Positions 35,706 to 46,075 of a DNA stretch of 64,000 bases are shown piece after piece. The stretch is from Myrmaecium sp. VS I D KN 1 (lineage: Eukaryota > Ascomycota > Dothideomycetes > Valsariales > Valsariaceae), in contig JADQAV010000020.1 in assembly GCA_019775845.1 (NCBI GenBank), positions 496,001-560,000 of the forward strand. Direction: 5' to 3'. The notes beneath the pieces are model-generated. The model searched no databases and was not told the DNA's origin. It saw only the letters and a program-made list of their open reading frames with translations. The position numbers were made by a program, and so were the translations under genes. The stretch's first letter is position 1; the number at the start of each line of letters is the position of its first letter.

Positions 35706-35816
35706 TCTTCCTTGGTCTAGTGGTCATGATTTCCGCTTGTCATCCAACTAATTCACTCCTCTCTGAGTGGTGGCTGGCAAGCGCGGGAGACCGGGGTTCG
35801 ATTCCCCGAGGGAGAG
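35706..35816 (+). tRNA. tRNA-Asp(GUC) with 39-nt intron
   Basis: Acceptor TCTTCCT pairs with AGGGAGA (one T.G wobble), discriminator G. Anticodon stem TCCGC/GCGGG, with loop TTGTCA before the intron and C after it, anticodon GTC. The intron, about 35743-35781, lies one base 3' of the anticodon, the canonical place for tRNA introns. T-arm CGGGG TTCGATT CCCCG. Mature length 72 nt. Confidence 0.9.
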
Positions 35817-36469
35817 TTGCTCTTTTGCTTGCTGTCTACCCGTATTTTTTAGCGGTTTAGCTCGTTATATGGGCCCTTTTTTGTGCTATTATGGTGTTGT
35901 GCGTTAGTGCGCGATGGTGTGGAGAAAGGGCGGAAAGAGAGAGGGTTTTGCGTCGGCGGGCTTGGCGCGACAAGGCTGTGGTCGGCGCGGAGCGGAGGGC
36001 GGAGGGATACCCGTGTTTTGACGGTCTTTTTCCTCTTTCTTCCTGTTCGTCACCCTGCTGGTTTGGATCAGGAGTGAACAGGTTTCTAAATGGCAGAGGC
36101 GATGGAAAACTTATTCTTTTACTTGCCTGCTAGTGCGTTGCTTTGTTATCTGGTCAAGAGGAAAAACCGCCCGTTGTAACGAATGCCTGGACGGGAAGCT
36201 CCATCTCACATCCATATCTTCACACGAATATCATCTATCACCCGCTAAGACTGCCATAGTTTGTCACTTGAAGGAATTTGAGTCGCCCTGAGAGTGGTAC
36301 TGACTCGCGAACCATTCACTCCAACGGATCCTTAAGGCTCTGCAAGGCACTTTCGCAAGAGATTTTGCATACTTTCTCCGCATCATGTAGTAGGCTAGCC
36401 AGGATATCAACAAAAAATCCACATCGTTACATCATTTCAGAGGCACAGTTCACCAGGGTCACTATGCAC
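35817..36469. other. Intergenic, no gene seen
   Basis: A 653-bp spacer between tRNA-Asp and the AIM6-like stop. A T-run follows the tRNA at 35845-35850 and could be its Pol III terminator. Confidence 0.4.
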
Positions 36470-37757
36470 CTAGTCACACACGACCAAACCACCTACAATA
36501 CACATACCCCAGTCCCAATGTGCCGCCATCGAAAGGTCATCGACGTTGAGCACACTCGCGCCAAGGGAGACGAGCTGGTCCCAGATCCGATTCCGCCAGG
36601 AGACCGGCCAGCTCGGCGTGCTCCAGTACCGCGACCGCAAGCCCAAGCGATCCGCTTGCGCGACCTGCGCCTTGATCACCGCCTGTTTTCCACCGCTCAG
36701 GCTCTTGGAGGTGACCCGGCCGACAGCCGACGTGAGCGAGACGCTCGCGTAATACGTGTCGTTGATCGTGTACCGCCCCGCGGCGAGGTCGCTGAGCGGC
36801 GCGTCGAAGAAGACGTCGCGGTAGGACTGGTTGGCGGTGATGGCGTCGAAGGGTGCGAGCCCCGTGCCGACGACCGTGAGCGGCCGCACGACCCTGCCCT
36901 CGCCCGGCGTCCAGTAGGTCAGCCAGTTCCGCTGCCGGAAGCCCGCCAGCTGCGACAAAACCGTGTTCCACATCATCGTCTGGCCGTCGGTTTTGAAGTC
37001 GAGCAGCAGGACGAGGGTGGTGTTGGGGGATTCGTCAAAGACACCGACGGGGAGCGTCCCGTTGAGACCGTCCGCCACGACGTGATCAGACGACGCTGCC
37101 GCTGCGTTCTGCCGCTCGAGGATGTCGAGAAGAGGGTCGAGATATAAGCTCTGCAGCGTCCGCGTGCGCACCAGATCCCTCTGATAGTGTCCCACAAACA
37201 GTTCCGGCTGGTCGTTGGTGTCGTTCCGCAACCAGATATCCGCCTCCACGCTCGAGCAGCCCGCGGCCAAGGCCTCGTACAGTGGCACGCGGTGTGCGTA
37301 ATCGTTGTGGGCGTGACACGGGAGCGGAAGCACGTCTTCGGTGAATCCTTCCATCCATGTCGGGAACGCCTTGTTCGTCGCGTTTGGAGGTTGCCAGGCC
37401 TGCAGCACGCGTTGTACGCCGTTCAGAGGCGCGCGGTACCGCAGCCGGTTCTCCACGGTGATGGAGAGGCTCAGCCAGATTCTGTATGAACACCGGTGTA
37501 TTAATCTCGGGGTGTCGTTGTTCTGCTTGGGTTGCTGGGTGGGTACATTTTACCTACACTACTGCTGCGAATGCCAGCAACAACACGGATAGGAACCAGA
37601 TGACCGGCTTCGGCTTGAAGATCGGCCGGAAGCGATGGCAGGTTCCTTGATTAAACAGCCTCGACGGAAAGCGGCTACGTCGCTTGGGGCTCTTGGTGAT
37701 GTCGCTCAGGCCGTCGACGTCCATTATTACCAAGGTAGTCTCGCTGGAAAGACGCAT
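36470..37757 (-). CDS. AIM6: AIM6-like PLC-fold phosphodiesterase, single-pass membrane protein
   Basis: Two exons, 37757-37558 and 37481-36470, with a 76-bp intron, giving 403 aa. An Arg/Lys-rich cytosolic N-terminus is followed by a membrane anchor (VIWFLSVLLLAFAAVVIWLS, residues about 50-70). The catalytic-fold region begins PLPCHAHNDYAHRVPLYEAL and GCSSVEADIWL, with the His-Asn and Glu-x-Asp positions expected of PI-PLC/GDPD-like enzymes. LLLDFKTDG follows. This matches fungal altered-inheritance-of-mitochondria protein 6. Its substrate is not established, and several Asn-x-Ser/Thr sites suggest that the large domain faces the secretory lumen or outside. The donor is GTAGGT. A minus-strand TATAAA at 37988-37983 lies about 225 bp upstream. 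Confidence 0.85.
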
Positions 37758-39026
37758 CGTTTCGGTGGGAATAAGCGTGAGAAACGAGATCGGGAGAGAG
37801 CGAATACGCGAGAAAGAGGGAGTTGAAGGAAGCTGAACAATTGTAGACGTAGGGGAGACGTTTGTGAAGGGGTAGAAAGCAGAATGAAAGTGGATTAAGG
37901 GACAATGAGAGCACAGCAACGATGTTGGATCGACATCATATTCGTATCTGCAGAACTTCACTGCTCACACTTTTTCCGCCAGTTTATACCCCTAAGCCAG
38001 ACCATCCAGCCTCACCAACAGTATCATCACCGCCTCATCCTAAGATCTGTCTTGATCTAAGTATACACTATTGTGACAGCCTTTCGACGTTGGTACACGA
38101 TGTTGGCCGGCGGTGATAGTGTTGGTGTTGGTACGTCTTACTCATGTTTCTGAAGATCACAAAGCGAAGCGAGTTTCAGCCTTGCAACCGAGTCCTCGGC
38201 CCAAAATAGACGGTGTATTTTTAAAACGCAACATGATGAGTTATATTTATCTGTTGAAGGTTGAAGGAGCTGGTGAGAACAGGAAGTTGAGTATCGGTGA
38301 TGCTGCGCTGCTATGGTTTTTCAGTTCTTGTGCGAATTGCAGTGACGGACGTCGTCGCAACACCGAGTCCTGATCAGCTGGACGCTGGTAACAGCCGTGC
38401 TCGGCGATGTGTCGATAGCATATGGAATCACATTCACAACTAACCAGCCCGTTCATCAAACGGGAAGATCGTGTATTCCAACATCACTGCCACCAAAGTT
38501 GACATACAATCCAAGACAAGCGCAACTACTCAGCTGGCTATTCAACAGACTACGCTCTCAGGTAGGCTTCCAGCTAGTTATCCCATCGAGATAGAGACAA
38601 CATCCACCTCTGGCTATTTTCTTCTTCCAGGTCTTCACACTGTAAGAGAATCTCGGGTAACTCCTGCACTGCGACTGCCCAAGCCATGTCAAATGCGCAG
38701 CCGTCACCAGCATCAGACACCAGATGAAGTATGGGAAATGGACACATAATAACATAACTACGAAATCTACCAAACCCAGAGAAAACAAAACCGCACAACT
38801 ACATAAAGCGAGTGACAAAATAAAAAGCATCGCGGAAAGCACCTCGCAGCGGTAGGGACAGACACGAAACTAGAAACGGAAGGAAACCAGACAAGGAAGC
38901 CCTTATAACATCTCCACCAGCAGCCCGCCAGAATTTTCTCTAGGCACAAACAAATTGATCCGTGCTGCCGCTCATGCCCACCACAGATGGCGTTGGAAGG
39001 AGAGGAGTAGCATGGGGAGCAGTGCT
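37758..39026. other. Intergenic, no gene seen
   Basis: A 1.27 kb region with the AIM6-like promoter on the left and the 3' side of the next minus-strand gene on the right. Frames on both strands are short and lack motifs. Confidence 0.4.
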
Positions 39027-40088
39027 TTAGTTCGCAGCCGGGAGGGCGTGGTAGCTGATCTCGTTGCTGCCGATCTACAACCCAGCGGCATGGGTCAGCT
39101 TTGAGCCGGGAGAAAAGGGAGAAACACGAAGAGGGGGGGGTGGGGATATGCGTATGGCAAGGAAAAGAGGAACCATACCTGCCAAGTGCCACCCTTGGTA
39201 TCCTTGTGCTTGGTGCCATAGCACTTGGAGGAAGTGGACGCCATCGCCATGAGGTACTGCTTGCAGCTATCCTCGTTGACGCGGTGCTCGGCGCCGCTCT
39301 TGTTGTTGATCTCGACTACGGGCTTCCGTCAGCACGCACCCCCTTCAAGGCTCCGCGATCGCATTCACGGGCTGGGGCATCTTCCCCCCTGCGTTCCACT
39401 TACATTCGATGTGGCCGGGAATCTCATTGTCAAGGGCGACGCGGGTGCCCGAGTTGTCGGAGTCGTTTTCGTAGCGCACGGTGTAGGAGGCCTTCTTGTG
39501 CGGCTGCAGAATGAGGGGGTTTCCTACATACACGGGCGCGGAGCGTCAGCGAAAGGATCTCGTCCCAAGAAGAGAGCGAGAGGGAGGGAGAGAAAACGTA
39601 CCGTTCAGGTCAAAGCTGATGCGGCTGCAGTACTCGGCCACGGTGCTGGTGTAGCCCCACCACTTGGTGCCGGTGCTGGTGGAGTAGTGATCGTCGACGG
39701 GGATCCAGCCGCTCTTGGGCCCGCAGCTGGAGACGTAGTTGGAGTTACGCTTGACCAGGGCGTCATCGTCGTCGTTGTCGTCGTCGTCGCCATCGTCGTC
39801 AATGTCGGTGACGGTCAGGTTGGAGCCGTCCCGAAGAACGATGATTTCGGGCGCCCGCTTGGCTTTGCGGTCTTCGGTGCTGTCGGTGATGGCCATGACG
39901 GTGCCGTCGTGCAGCTGGACGGCGCCGTCTGGTGAGCGCTTCTTGTCCGAGGTGCTGTCGGAGATGAGGATGGAGGAGCCATCTTTAAGCTGGACGACCT
40001 CCGGAGAACGCTGGCGGAGGTCATTGGATGCCGGGGCGGCACTGGCCAAGGCCATGAGGCAGGAGAGAATGACGGAAGAGTAGAGCAT
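39027..40088 (-). CDS. Secreted protein with Kex2-bounded repeats and conserved Cys-containing C-domain
   Basis: Four exons, 40088-39602, 39523-39404, 39315-39179 and 39074-39027, 263 aa. A clear signal peptide (MLYSSVILSCLMALASAAPA) precedes three imperfect repeats, each with a core like EVVQLKDGSSILISDSTSD, separated by basic sites KKR (49-51), KAKR (75-78) and VKR (112-114). The third repeat runs into an Asp/Asn tract encoded by a GAC/GAT microsatellite. The C-terminal domain (about 115-263) has SCGPKSGW, VAEYCSRISFDLNG, SCKQYLMAM and KCYGTKHKDTKGGTWQ, a pattern common in fungal secreted proteins of unknown role. Kex2 cleavage could release the repeat peptides. Whether these act as signals, or the repeats are only a propeptide, is unknown. 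A TATAAAA lies 135 bp upstream. Confidence 0.8.
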
Positions 40089-41105
40089 CTTGAAGGAGTG
40101 ATTGATCTGTTCTTGGTCTCGTAGTCAAGGAGTGTAGATTTTGACTTGAAAGGAGGCTGGAAGGTGGATCGTTGAGATGATGGCGCTGATGATGAGTTGA
40201 ATTCCCTGGAATAAAATGCTTCTTTTATACCTTTCTTCTTCATGAGCATGCAGTCTCTGATGCTTTTCGTACCTAGGTGAACTGAATGAAAACGCTCAAG
40301 GACGATGGACTGACTTGAGACCAACATCCAAACCTCTCGCTGACTGCACGCCGAGCCTGAAGAGAAGCCGTCGTGATGTTGGATAGAGATGCTGAGACCT
40401 GTTGGAACCCTCAACACGAGCCGGCGGATAAACTTGGTGCTGTTGTATGTTGGTATTTGATCTCCTCTTTTCAGCTTTCATGAATGTGAGCGGTCGTTCG
40501 AGGATGTTGGAGTTTCCATTCTTCGATGACCGTTAGAACCGAAGTTCTTGCGAAGGCTATCCTCCCAAAAACGAAGTTAAAGATACCCATGGTAAGCGAG
40601 CTTGGTGAGATGTTGTCCAACACGCTCTGCTGCAAGGTTCGACAGGGGTGCAGCAACTCACTGTGGCGCAAGGCTGAGACGGAGTGATTACAGTAAGCCC
40701 TGCGGTACTGTCGTTTCAGATTAAACGTGATCCTCTTTGATCCAACGGTATATTGTTTACTCAATAGAAACTGCGCGCGCTGTTCATATTGAATGTTGGG
40801 TGAGACTGATGCTCGACTTGGAGCGTCCAACCACCGACTCCATCCAACAACGGACGGAGGGCTTTTTCCATGACCAAAAAAAGAACGAGCTCATACATCT
40901 CGTGTGGTCTGCCGAAAAGTCTGGATTTAACAACGGAGAAGGCAGCTATAAAGAGTGATGTCAAGAGAAGCGACAGTATTCACTTCTCTAGAGACACGAC
41001 TCACAGCTCCCAAGTCCTTCCAATACATATTACAATTCCAGCCGGGCCCTCAGAAACCTTTGAACAACTTGCACAATCCCGATCTACCGCATCGACAAAA
41101 GCACA
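40089..41105. promoter_or_regulatory. Divergent promoter region of two secreted-protein genes
   Basis: About 1 kb. A minus-strand TATAAAA at 40229-40223 serves the Kex2-repeat gene, and TATAAA at 40947-40952 lies about 155 bp before the plus-strand secreted-protein ATG. No gene is seen between them. Confidence 0.5.
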
Positions 41106-41883
41106 ATGAGAGTCGCCAGGCTGACCCTCCTCCTCGTCGCCGGAAGTGGCCTCGGGAGCTCCTACGTGATCCCCACCGCGCTCGATCGACGCGCAGCCGG
41201 CACCCAAGCCGACCCGATCCCAATCAACTTCGACTGCACGGACGTGGAAGCGGTGTGCAACGCGGACTGCGCCGCGATCCTCTGCTTCGGGGCGCCGAAC
41301 CCGGTGCAGTACGATGCCAAGCACGCGTCGCAGCACCGGCGGCAGGACGGGGAGACGCTGCGGGTCTTCTTGGAGGATGCGGAGCGGCGGCAGGCGCGCG
41401 GGATCGACATCCCGGACAGTGTGCTGGACACCACGGGCCGGAGCGCGGAGGAGGTGGTGATGGCCAACACCGCGCAGTCCGGGCCCGGGGATATCTTGGT
41501 GCCGACGCAGTTGGATCAGAACACCCGTAAGACAATGCCCTCCTCCCCCGCGTGAAAGCTGAGCCAAGCTGACCTGCTGCCTCCCGCGAAACCAAACAGT
41601 GCTCGGCTCCCGCGTCGGCGGCCAGCTGAGGCACAACGGCGTCACGGACGGGATGTGGTACAAGAAGAACTTTATCAACTTCGGGGCCAAGGCGCCGTAC
41701 TGCACCGCCCTGCAGTCCAACCCGCCTGACACCTCTATCTGCGGCAAGGACGGCAAGGACCCCACTGACCCGCTCAAGACGGCGATCGTCCGGATGGCGA
41801 AGACGGGCGCCCGCGGCCTGGCCCTGTTCCATATGATGAACTATGCCGCCGGCGACCGGTGGACGGGGAAGCTGTGGCAGTAG
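41106..41883 (+). CDS. Secreted cysteine-containing protein, function unknown
   Basis: Two exons, 41106-41526 and 41600-41883, 234 aa. Signal peptide MRVARLTLLLVAGSGLGSSY. The N-terminal region holds four close cysteines (DCTDVEAVCNADCAAILCFG), a spacing seen at the start of fungal NucA/NucB-type secreted nucleases. The nuclease's later catalytic CDEYPFA-like block is absent, so I do not assign that function. The second exon has YCTALQ and SICGKDG and ends DRWTGKLWQ. A dibasic RR after the signal could be a propeptide site. TATAAA at 40947 supports expression. It may be a diverged, non-catalytic relative or an unrelated effector-like protein. Confidence 0.7.
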
Positions 41884-42605
41884 ATGGCATTCCGTACTAG
41901 TGGTCGGAGGCTGGCGGAGCGATGGGAGAGGCCGTGGGTGGGCTTCAGCAGGATGAGGGAGGTTGAGTGGACTGGATTATGCTGTGACTTGGTGGGAGGA
42001 CCAGGACTGTCGTTTCCGATCGTTGTACACGCTTGCTTTCGTGATTCTTGACGTGTTGGGATAGGTTGTTCATCTCGTTTTCGACAGTCGTTACCGGATC
42101 TCTCCAGTACGTAGTAGATGGTATAACATGCTTCTGTTTTCATATCGTGGACTATCACTCTCAGATCAGTTTGCAAGGCTGAAGGTTCCGTGCGTACCTA
42201 GCCATGTGTGAAGTATATACCAAGAGAATCTAGGATGCGAGCAGCCAGGATGAGGTAGAGGAATATCGCAAACAGCCGAGCTAGCAGCCATGTTCACTAA
42301 AAAAGACGAAACCAACAAAACAGAGGATGATGCCGTTGGCCAAAGTCGCAAGGAAAGACGTTGGTGGCTGCAAGGCTGCGACCCTCCAACCCCGCCAAGT
42401 GACGTTGGGCGTCAGCAAGGCAGCAAGGCTCGATCCTGTGCAACCGGCCAAGGCTGGAATATATAAACCCCGTCGTCCACGCCCGCTCTCTCCACCACAG
42501 CACAACCTACTCACTCACTCTCCACCAACGCATACACTTTCACACAGCCAGCAGCAGCAACAACAAAAACTTCACCTTCCACCACATCCCCCATTCTCCA
42601 TCACA
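41884..42605. promoter_or_regulatory. Promoter of the 42606 gene
   Basis: A 722-bp spacer. TATATAAA at 42460-42467 lies about 140 bp upstream of the next ATG, followed by a C/A-rich leader with CAGCAG repeats typical of fungal 5' UTRs. No gene is seen. Confidence 0.5.
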
Positions 42606-43222
42606 ATGAACACCCTCGTCTTCACCACCTACAACATCGACCCAGAGGTACCCGACCATCCCCACCGCCGCTTTCCCTCCCTCCCTCACTAACCCATCCC
42701 CCCAACCAGCACTGGACCGACTTCGCCCACACCGCCGCCGTCGAGCTTTCCCCCTCCGACGCCGCGGCGCGTCAATCCCCCCTCATCCCCTACATCCTCG
42801 TGTCCTCCGCCTCCGCCACCGCCAACTACGACAACCGCCCACCCACCGCGCACCTCGCCTCCCCCGTCGAATCCGAGCTCGCCACCTACGACCGTCGCGC
42901 CCTGCAAACGCTGTTCAAAGCCCTCGTCGACCGGGAGGAGAACCATACGCTGCTGCCGGATGTGTTCGTCGTGCTGGATGCGGCATCGGCGGCGGACCGG
43001 CGCGCGTGGGTCGTGATGAGGGATTTGGAGTGTGTGGATGCGGAGACGGGGGAGCTGACGGAGGGGATGCCGGGTGAGGAGGGGGTCAAGGAGAGGACGG
43101 TGTGGCGGTGGTTTCGATTGCCGTTTGAGAGGGTGTGGAAGAATGTTGCGGTGATGACGGCGAAGGGGAGGATGGCGGATGAAGGGGGGGAATTTGCGGT
43201 GGAGGAGATTAGGGAGGAGTAA
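42606..43222 (+). CDS. Small cytosolic protein, unrecognised
   Basis: Two exons, 42606-42647 and 42710-43222, with a 62-bp intron, giving 184 aa. It starts MNTLVFTTYNIDPE and continues HWTDFAHTAAVELSP. There is no signal peptide or membrane segment. The centre has a hydrophobic strand, DVFVVLDAASAADRRAW, then WRWFRLPFERVWKNVAVM and a Glu-rich end. I do not recognise a family with confidence. A strong TATA box, a clean intron and biased codon use support a real gene. Confidence 0.7.
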
Positions 43223-43521
43223 GGGAGAGAGAGGAAGGTGTGGCACTTGGCTTGTCTGAAGTGAAAGCTCTAGACCCATCGGTCGTGTATCGACGGTGGA
43301 GCTTTGGGGTTATACAGAATGATTTGCTTTTCCTTTATTTCAATCTTTTTGACAGCTGGAACAGAGTGGTGTCACTGCGATTGACCGCGACGCTTCGACG
43401 TCTTTTACGCCTGTTTCCTCTATAGACACGCTCTATATACTGAGTTGCACCTTTTCATGAATCACAACGAGGATTCAAAGCCTCCCACGACACATGCAAT
43501 CCAGCCCAACAACGATCGCAC

Positions 43522-44898
43522 TCACGCCCTCTCCCGCTGCAACTCCATCGCCACAATAATCGCCGCGCCAACCCCACTCCCATCCTCCGCCGGCACCAGC
43601 TCAATCCCACGCGCCCACTCCTCGCCCAAAATCTCCGACAGCGCCTTCACCCACCGCTCCCGAAAGCGCGGGTGCTTCATCACAACCCCACCATCCGCAG
43701 CCACCGTCGCCGTACGCCAGCCGCGCTTCTCGCAAATCGCCGCGACACCGCAGGCGCACAGGCGCGCTCCACGCAGGGCCACCAACACCGCCAGACGGCG
43801 CAGGAACGCGAGCTCAGCGTCAGACACGGGAACACCCAAAACCCCCTCGACGCGTGCCCGCGCCCCGCCGTCGGGATCCTCCTCCAGCGAGGAAAGCACG
43901 CCCGTATCCACCGCGTTCACCTGATCCAACCCCGGCCCCGTAGCGCCGTTGAAGAGCACGCCCTTCTCCAGCGCCAGCTCCCGCACGACCAGCCGCCACA
44001 CCTCGCCCAGGTAGCCGCCGGCGCTCATCTTCTCGAACGCCTGCTCGCCCGGGCGCGGGCTCGCCTCGTCGATCTGCACGTCCCAGCGGGTACGCGGCAG
44101 GACCGCGTGGTCGTTGTCGAACGCGCCGTACTCGCAGTTGATCGCCATGAGGCCACCGTCGCCCTGGCCGGAGGCGGCCAGGTCGGGGACCTTGGCGATG
44201 GCGTCGGCGGTCTCGAAGTAGGCGGCGTTGCAGCCGGTGCCGAAGATGGCGCCGATCATGGCGGCGGAGCCGGCGGGGGGCGGCCGGGCGTAGGCGCTCG
44301 CGATGAGGGCGCCGACGGTGTCGTTGAGCAGGGCGACGAGGCGGACGGGCAGGTTGCGGGCGGCGAGGGCGGCGCGGAGCTGGGCGGCGACGTCGGCGCC
44401 CTCGACGCCGGCGATGTCGAAGCCTTTCGTCCATGTTTGCAGGATGCCGTGGTCGAGGCGGTGCTGTTGGCAGGGGTAGGAGAAGGTGAAGCCGAGCGGG
44501 ATCGGGGAGGTGGGCCAGTCGTGGTTGGGAAGGAAGTCGGCGAGGGAGTCGGCGATGTAGGTCCACAGCTCCGTCGCTGTGCCCGTCTTGATCGCGTCAG
44601 GGATCCGGTACTGGGCTTGCTCGATCGCATGCCGGCCCGGTTGGTCGGGGTGGAGGGTAACTTTGCAGACACGCAGGTTGGTGCCGCCAAGGTCGAGGGT
44701 GAGGTAGGTGCCTGATTCGTGACCGGTCGGCGGCGAAGTGACCCAGGCCAGATTCATGGGGATGTTTTGATTGTGCTTCTGCAACCCGTCTGTGAGCTCT
44801 TGCTTGAAGCGGTCCTTAATTTGCTTCAACTGTTTCAAAGAGACCAGGAACTCTTCCTCCAGCGCATGGAGCTGGTTCTGCAGTTCGGGTGCTGCCAT
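43522..44898 (-). CDS. Hexokinase/glucokinase
   Basis: A single exon of 458 aa starting MAAPELQNQLHALEEEFLVS. Family motifs in order: ATP-binding LDLGGTNLRVCKVTL, sugar-binding LGFTFSYPCQQ, the catalytic Asp in LLNDTVGAL, GAIFGTGCNAAYFE, INCEYGAFDN and FEKMSAGGYLGEVWRLV, plus the C-terminal adenosine motif DGSGVGAAIIVAM. It phosphorylates hexoses at C6 with ATP. At 458 aa it is a little shorter than many fungal hexokinases (about 490). All visible catalytic residues are kept, so an active kinase is likely, but sequence alone does not separate glucokinase, hexokinase or a regulatory paralogue. The absence of introns contrasts with its neighbours. Confidence 0.92.
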   Translation of the reverse strand: MAAPELQNQLHALEEEFLVSLKQLKQIKDRFKQELTDGLQKHNQNIPMNLAWVTSPPTGHESGTYLTLDLGGTNLRVCKVTLHPDQPGRHAIEQAQYRIPDAIKTGTATELWTYIADSLADFLPNHDWPTSPIPLGFTFSYPCQQHRLDHGILQTWTKGFDIAGVEGADVAAQLRAALAARNLPVRLVALLNDTVGALIASAYARPPPAGSAAMIGAIFGTGCNAAYFETADAIAKVPDLAASGQGDGGLMAINCEYGAFDNDHAVLPRTRWDVQIDEASPRPGEQAFEKMSAGGYLGEVWRLVVRELALEKGVLFNGATGPGLDQVNAVDTGVLSSLEEDPDGGARARVEGVLGVPVSDAELAFLRRLAVLVALRGARLCACGVAAICEKRGWRTATVAADGGVVMKHPRFRERWVKALSEILGEEWARGIELVPAEDGSGVGAAIIVAMELQRERA

Positions 44899-46075
44899 GT
44901 GATCGTTAGTAGCGCTTGGCCATGTGAGAAAAGTCCCACCTGGAGGAAGGCGTACACATTTCCTGTGATGTGGGGGTATCGCTCACAGCCATGTTTGTCT
45001 TGTGATGAAGGAGAGATGGGGTATGATTTGAGAGAAGGAGAGGGAGAGAAGGTCACACAAAGAAGAAAGAGATATAATGAATAATATGAACGGCATAGGG
45101 GATGAGCAGGGAAGTACCCTATAAAAGAACGAGATATATATCAAGAGATATGACCCCATTGGCAGGTCAACGTCGTAAAACCGTCAGGTCGAAGCGTGGT
45201 TACCACATCTCGACGTCATTGGCTGGCTAGCATCGGCCCTTTTCCTTCGGGGAGATCCGGGAATTCCCCGACGGGAAAGGTGGATAGATCTCCGGGCGGG
45301 ATGACGACATAGGGAGGGAGAGGATTGCTTCTGCATCATCCTGATGGGATTCCGCATTTGCTTGGATTTCGATGTTGCTGGAGACTTGGGCTCCCGAGTT
45401 GTCACTATCGCGCGGCTGGGGGAGACAAATGCGTGTGAAGGCTAACAAATCGACTATGTTAATGCTTTGTTTTCCCTTGTGAGCACGCGCGCCTTCTTCA
45501 GCACATCTCCGGTAAATCTCTCGTGCTCCCAAACATGCGTGAGCAGGGTGTCCAAGCATAGTACAGCACCTTTCCCTCCAGGAGCACTCATGCTTCTGTA
45601 TTATTCGTTTTTCCTTCTCCATCTCTCCATAGGTCCTTTGAGTTGCGCAGTCTCTGAAGAGATTCGCTCAACATTTCGTTCTCTTCCAGACTAGTGCGAG
45701 AGTAACAAAGCTGTAGCCTGCTTTCATCTTCATGAGCCCAGTCCCAGCATATCTCCCGTAGCCTGTGAGGTCAAGTCACAGGCAGACCTTCGCTCTTCCG
45801 GTGGTGTGATGGGGGAACCCCTCGATAAGCGTACGATGGAGCGTTCGTATTCGTTGATCCACCGTCCTTCATCACACATGCGTACGTGACTCTGTGAGAG
45901 ATTTGCGACAAGAGCGCGGCCCCGGCGCGAGGTTGTCGGGTAGGCACAACAATTCCTGGGTGTCGTGATCCGGCTTTTGGCTGGCCTTTTCAGCGATACT
46001 GCGCGGATGGAGGGTGGGTGGCCGATTGAAAGCCTCTCGTATTGAGATTTCAATCCCCATGCATCATCCATCCCG
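44899..46075. other. Intergenic, no gene seen
   Basis: A 1.18 kb region with the hexokinase promoter on the left and the CFEM receptor's 3' side on the right. Frames are short and no motif was recognised. Confidence 0.4.

Noticed and set aside
35029-38271. Shared 16-mer GAAGGTTGAAGGAGCT at 35029-35044 and 38256-38271
   Set aside because: One exact 16-mer pair is roughly what chance allows in 64 kb, and flanks do not match.
41106-41883. Firm call as NucA/NucB nuclease
   Set aside because: Only the N-terminal cysteine spacing fits; the catalytic segment is not present.
43672-44715. Long open frame antisense to the hexokinase gene
   Set aside because: Low-complexity composition; the opposite strand carries all hexokinase motifs.
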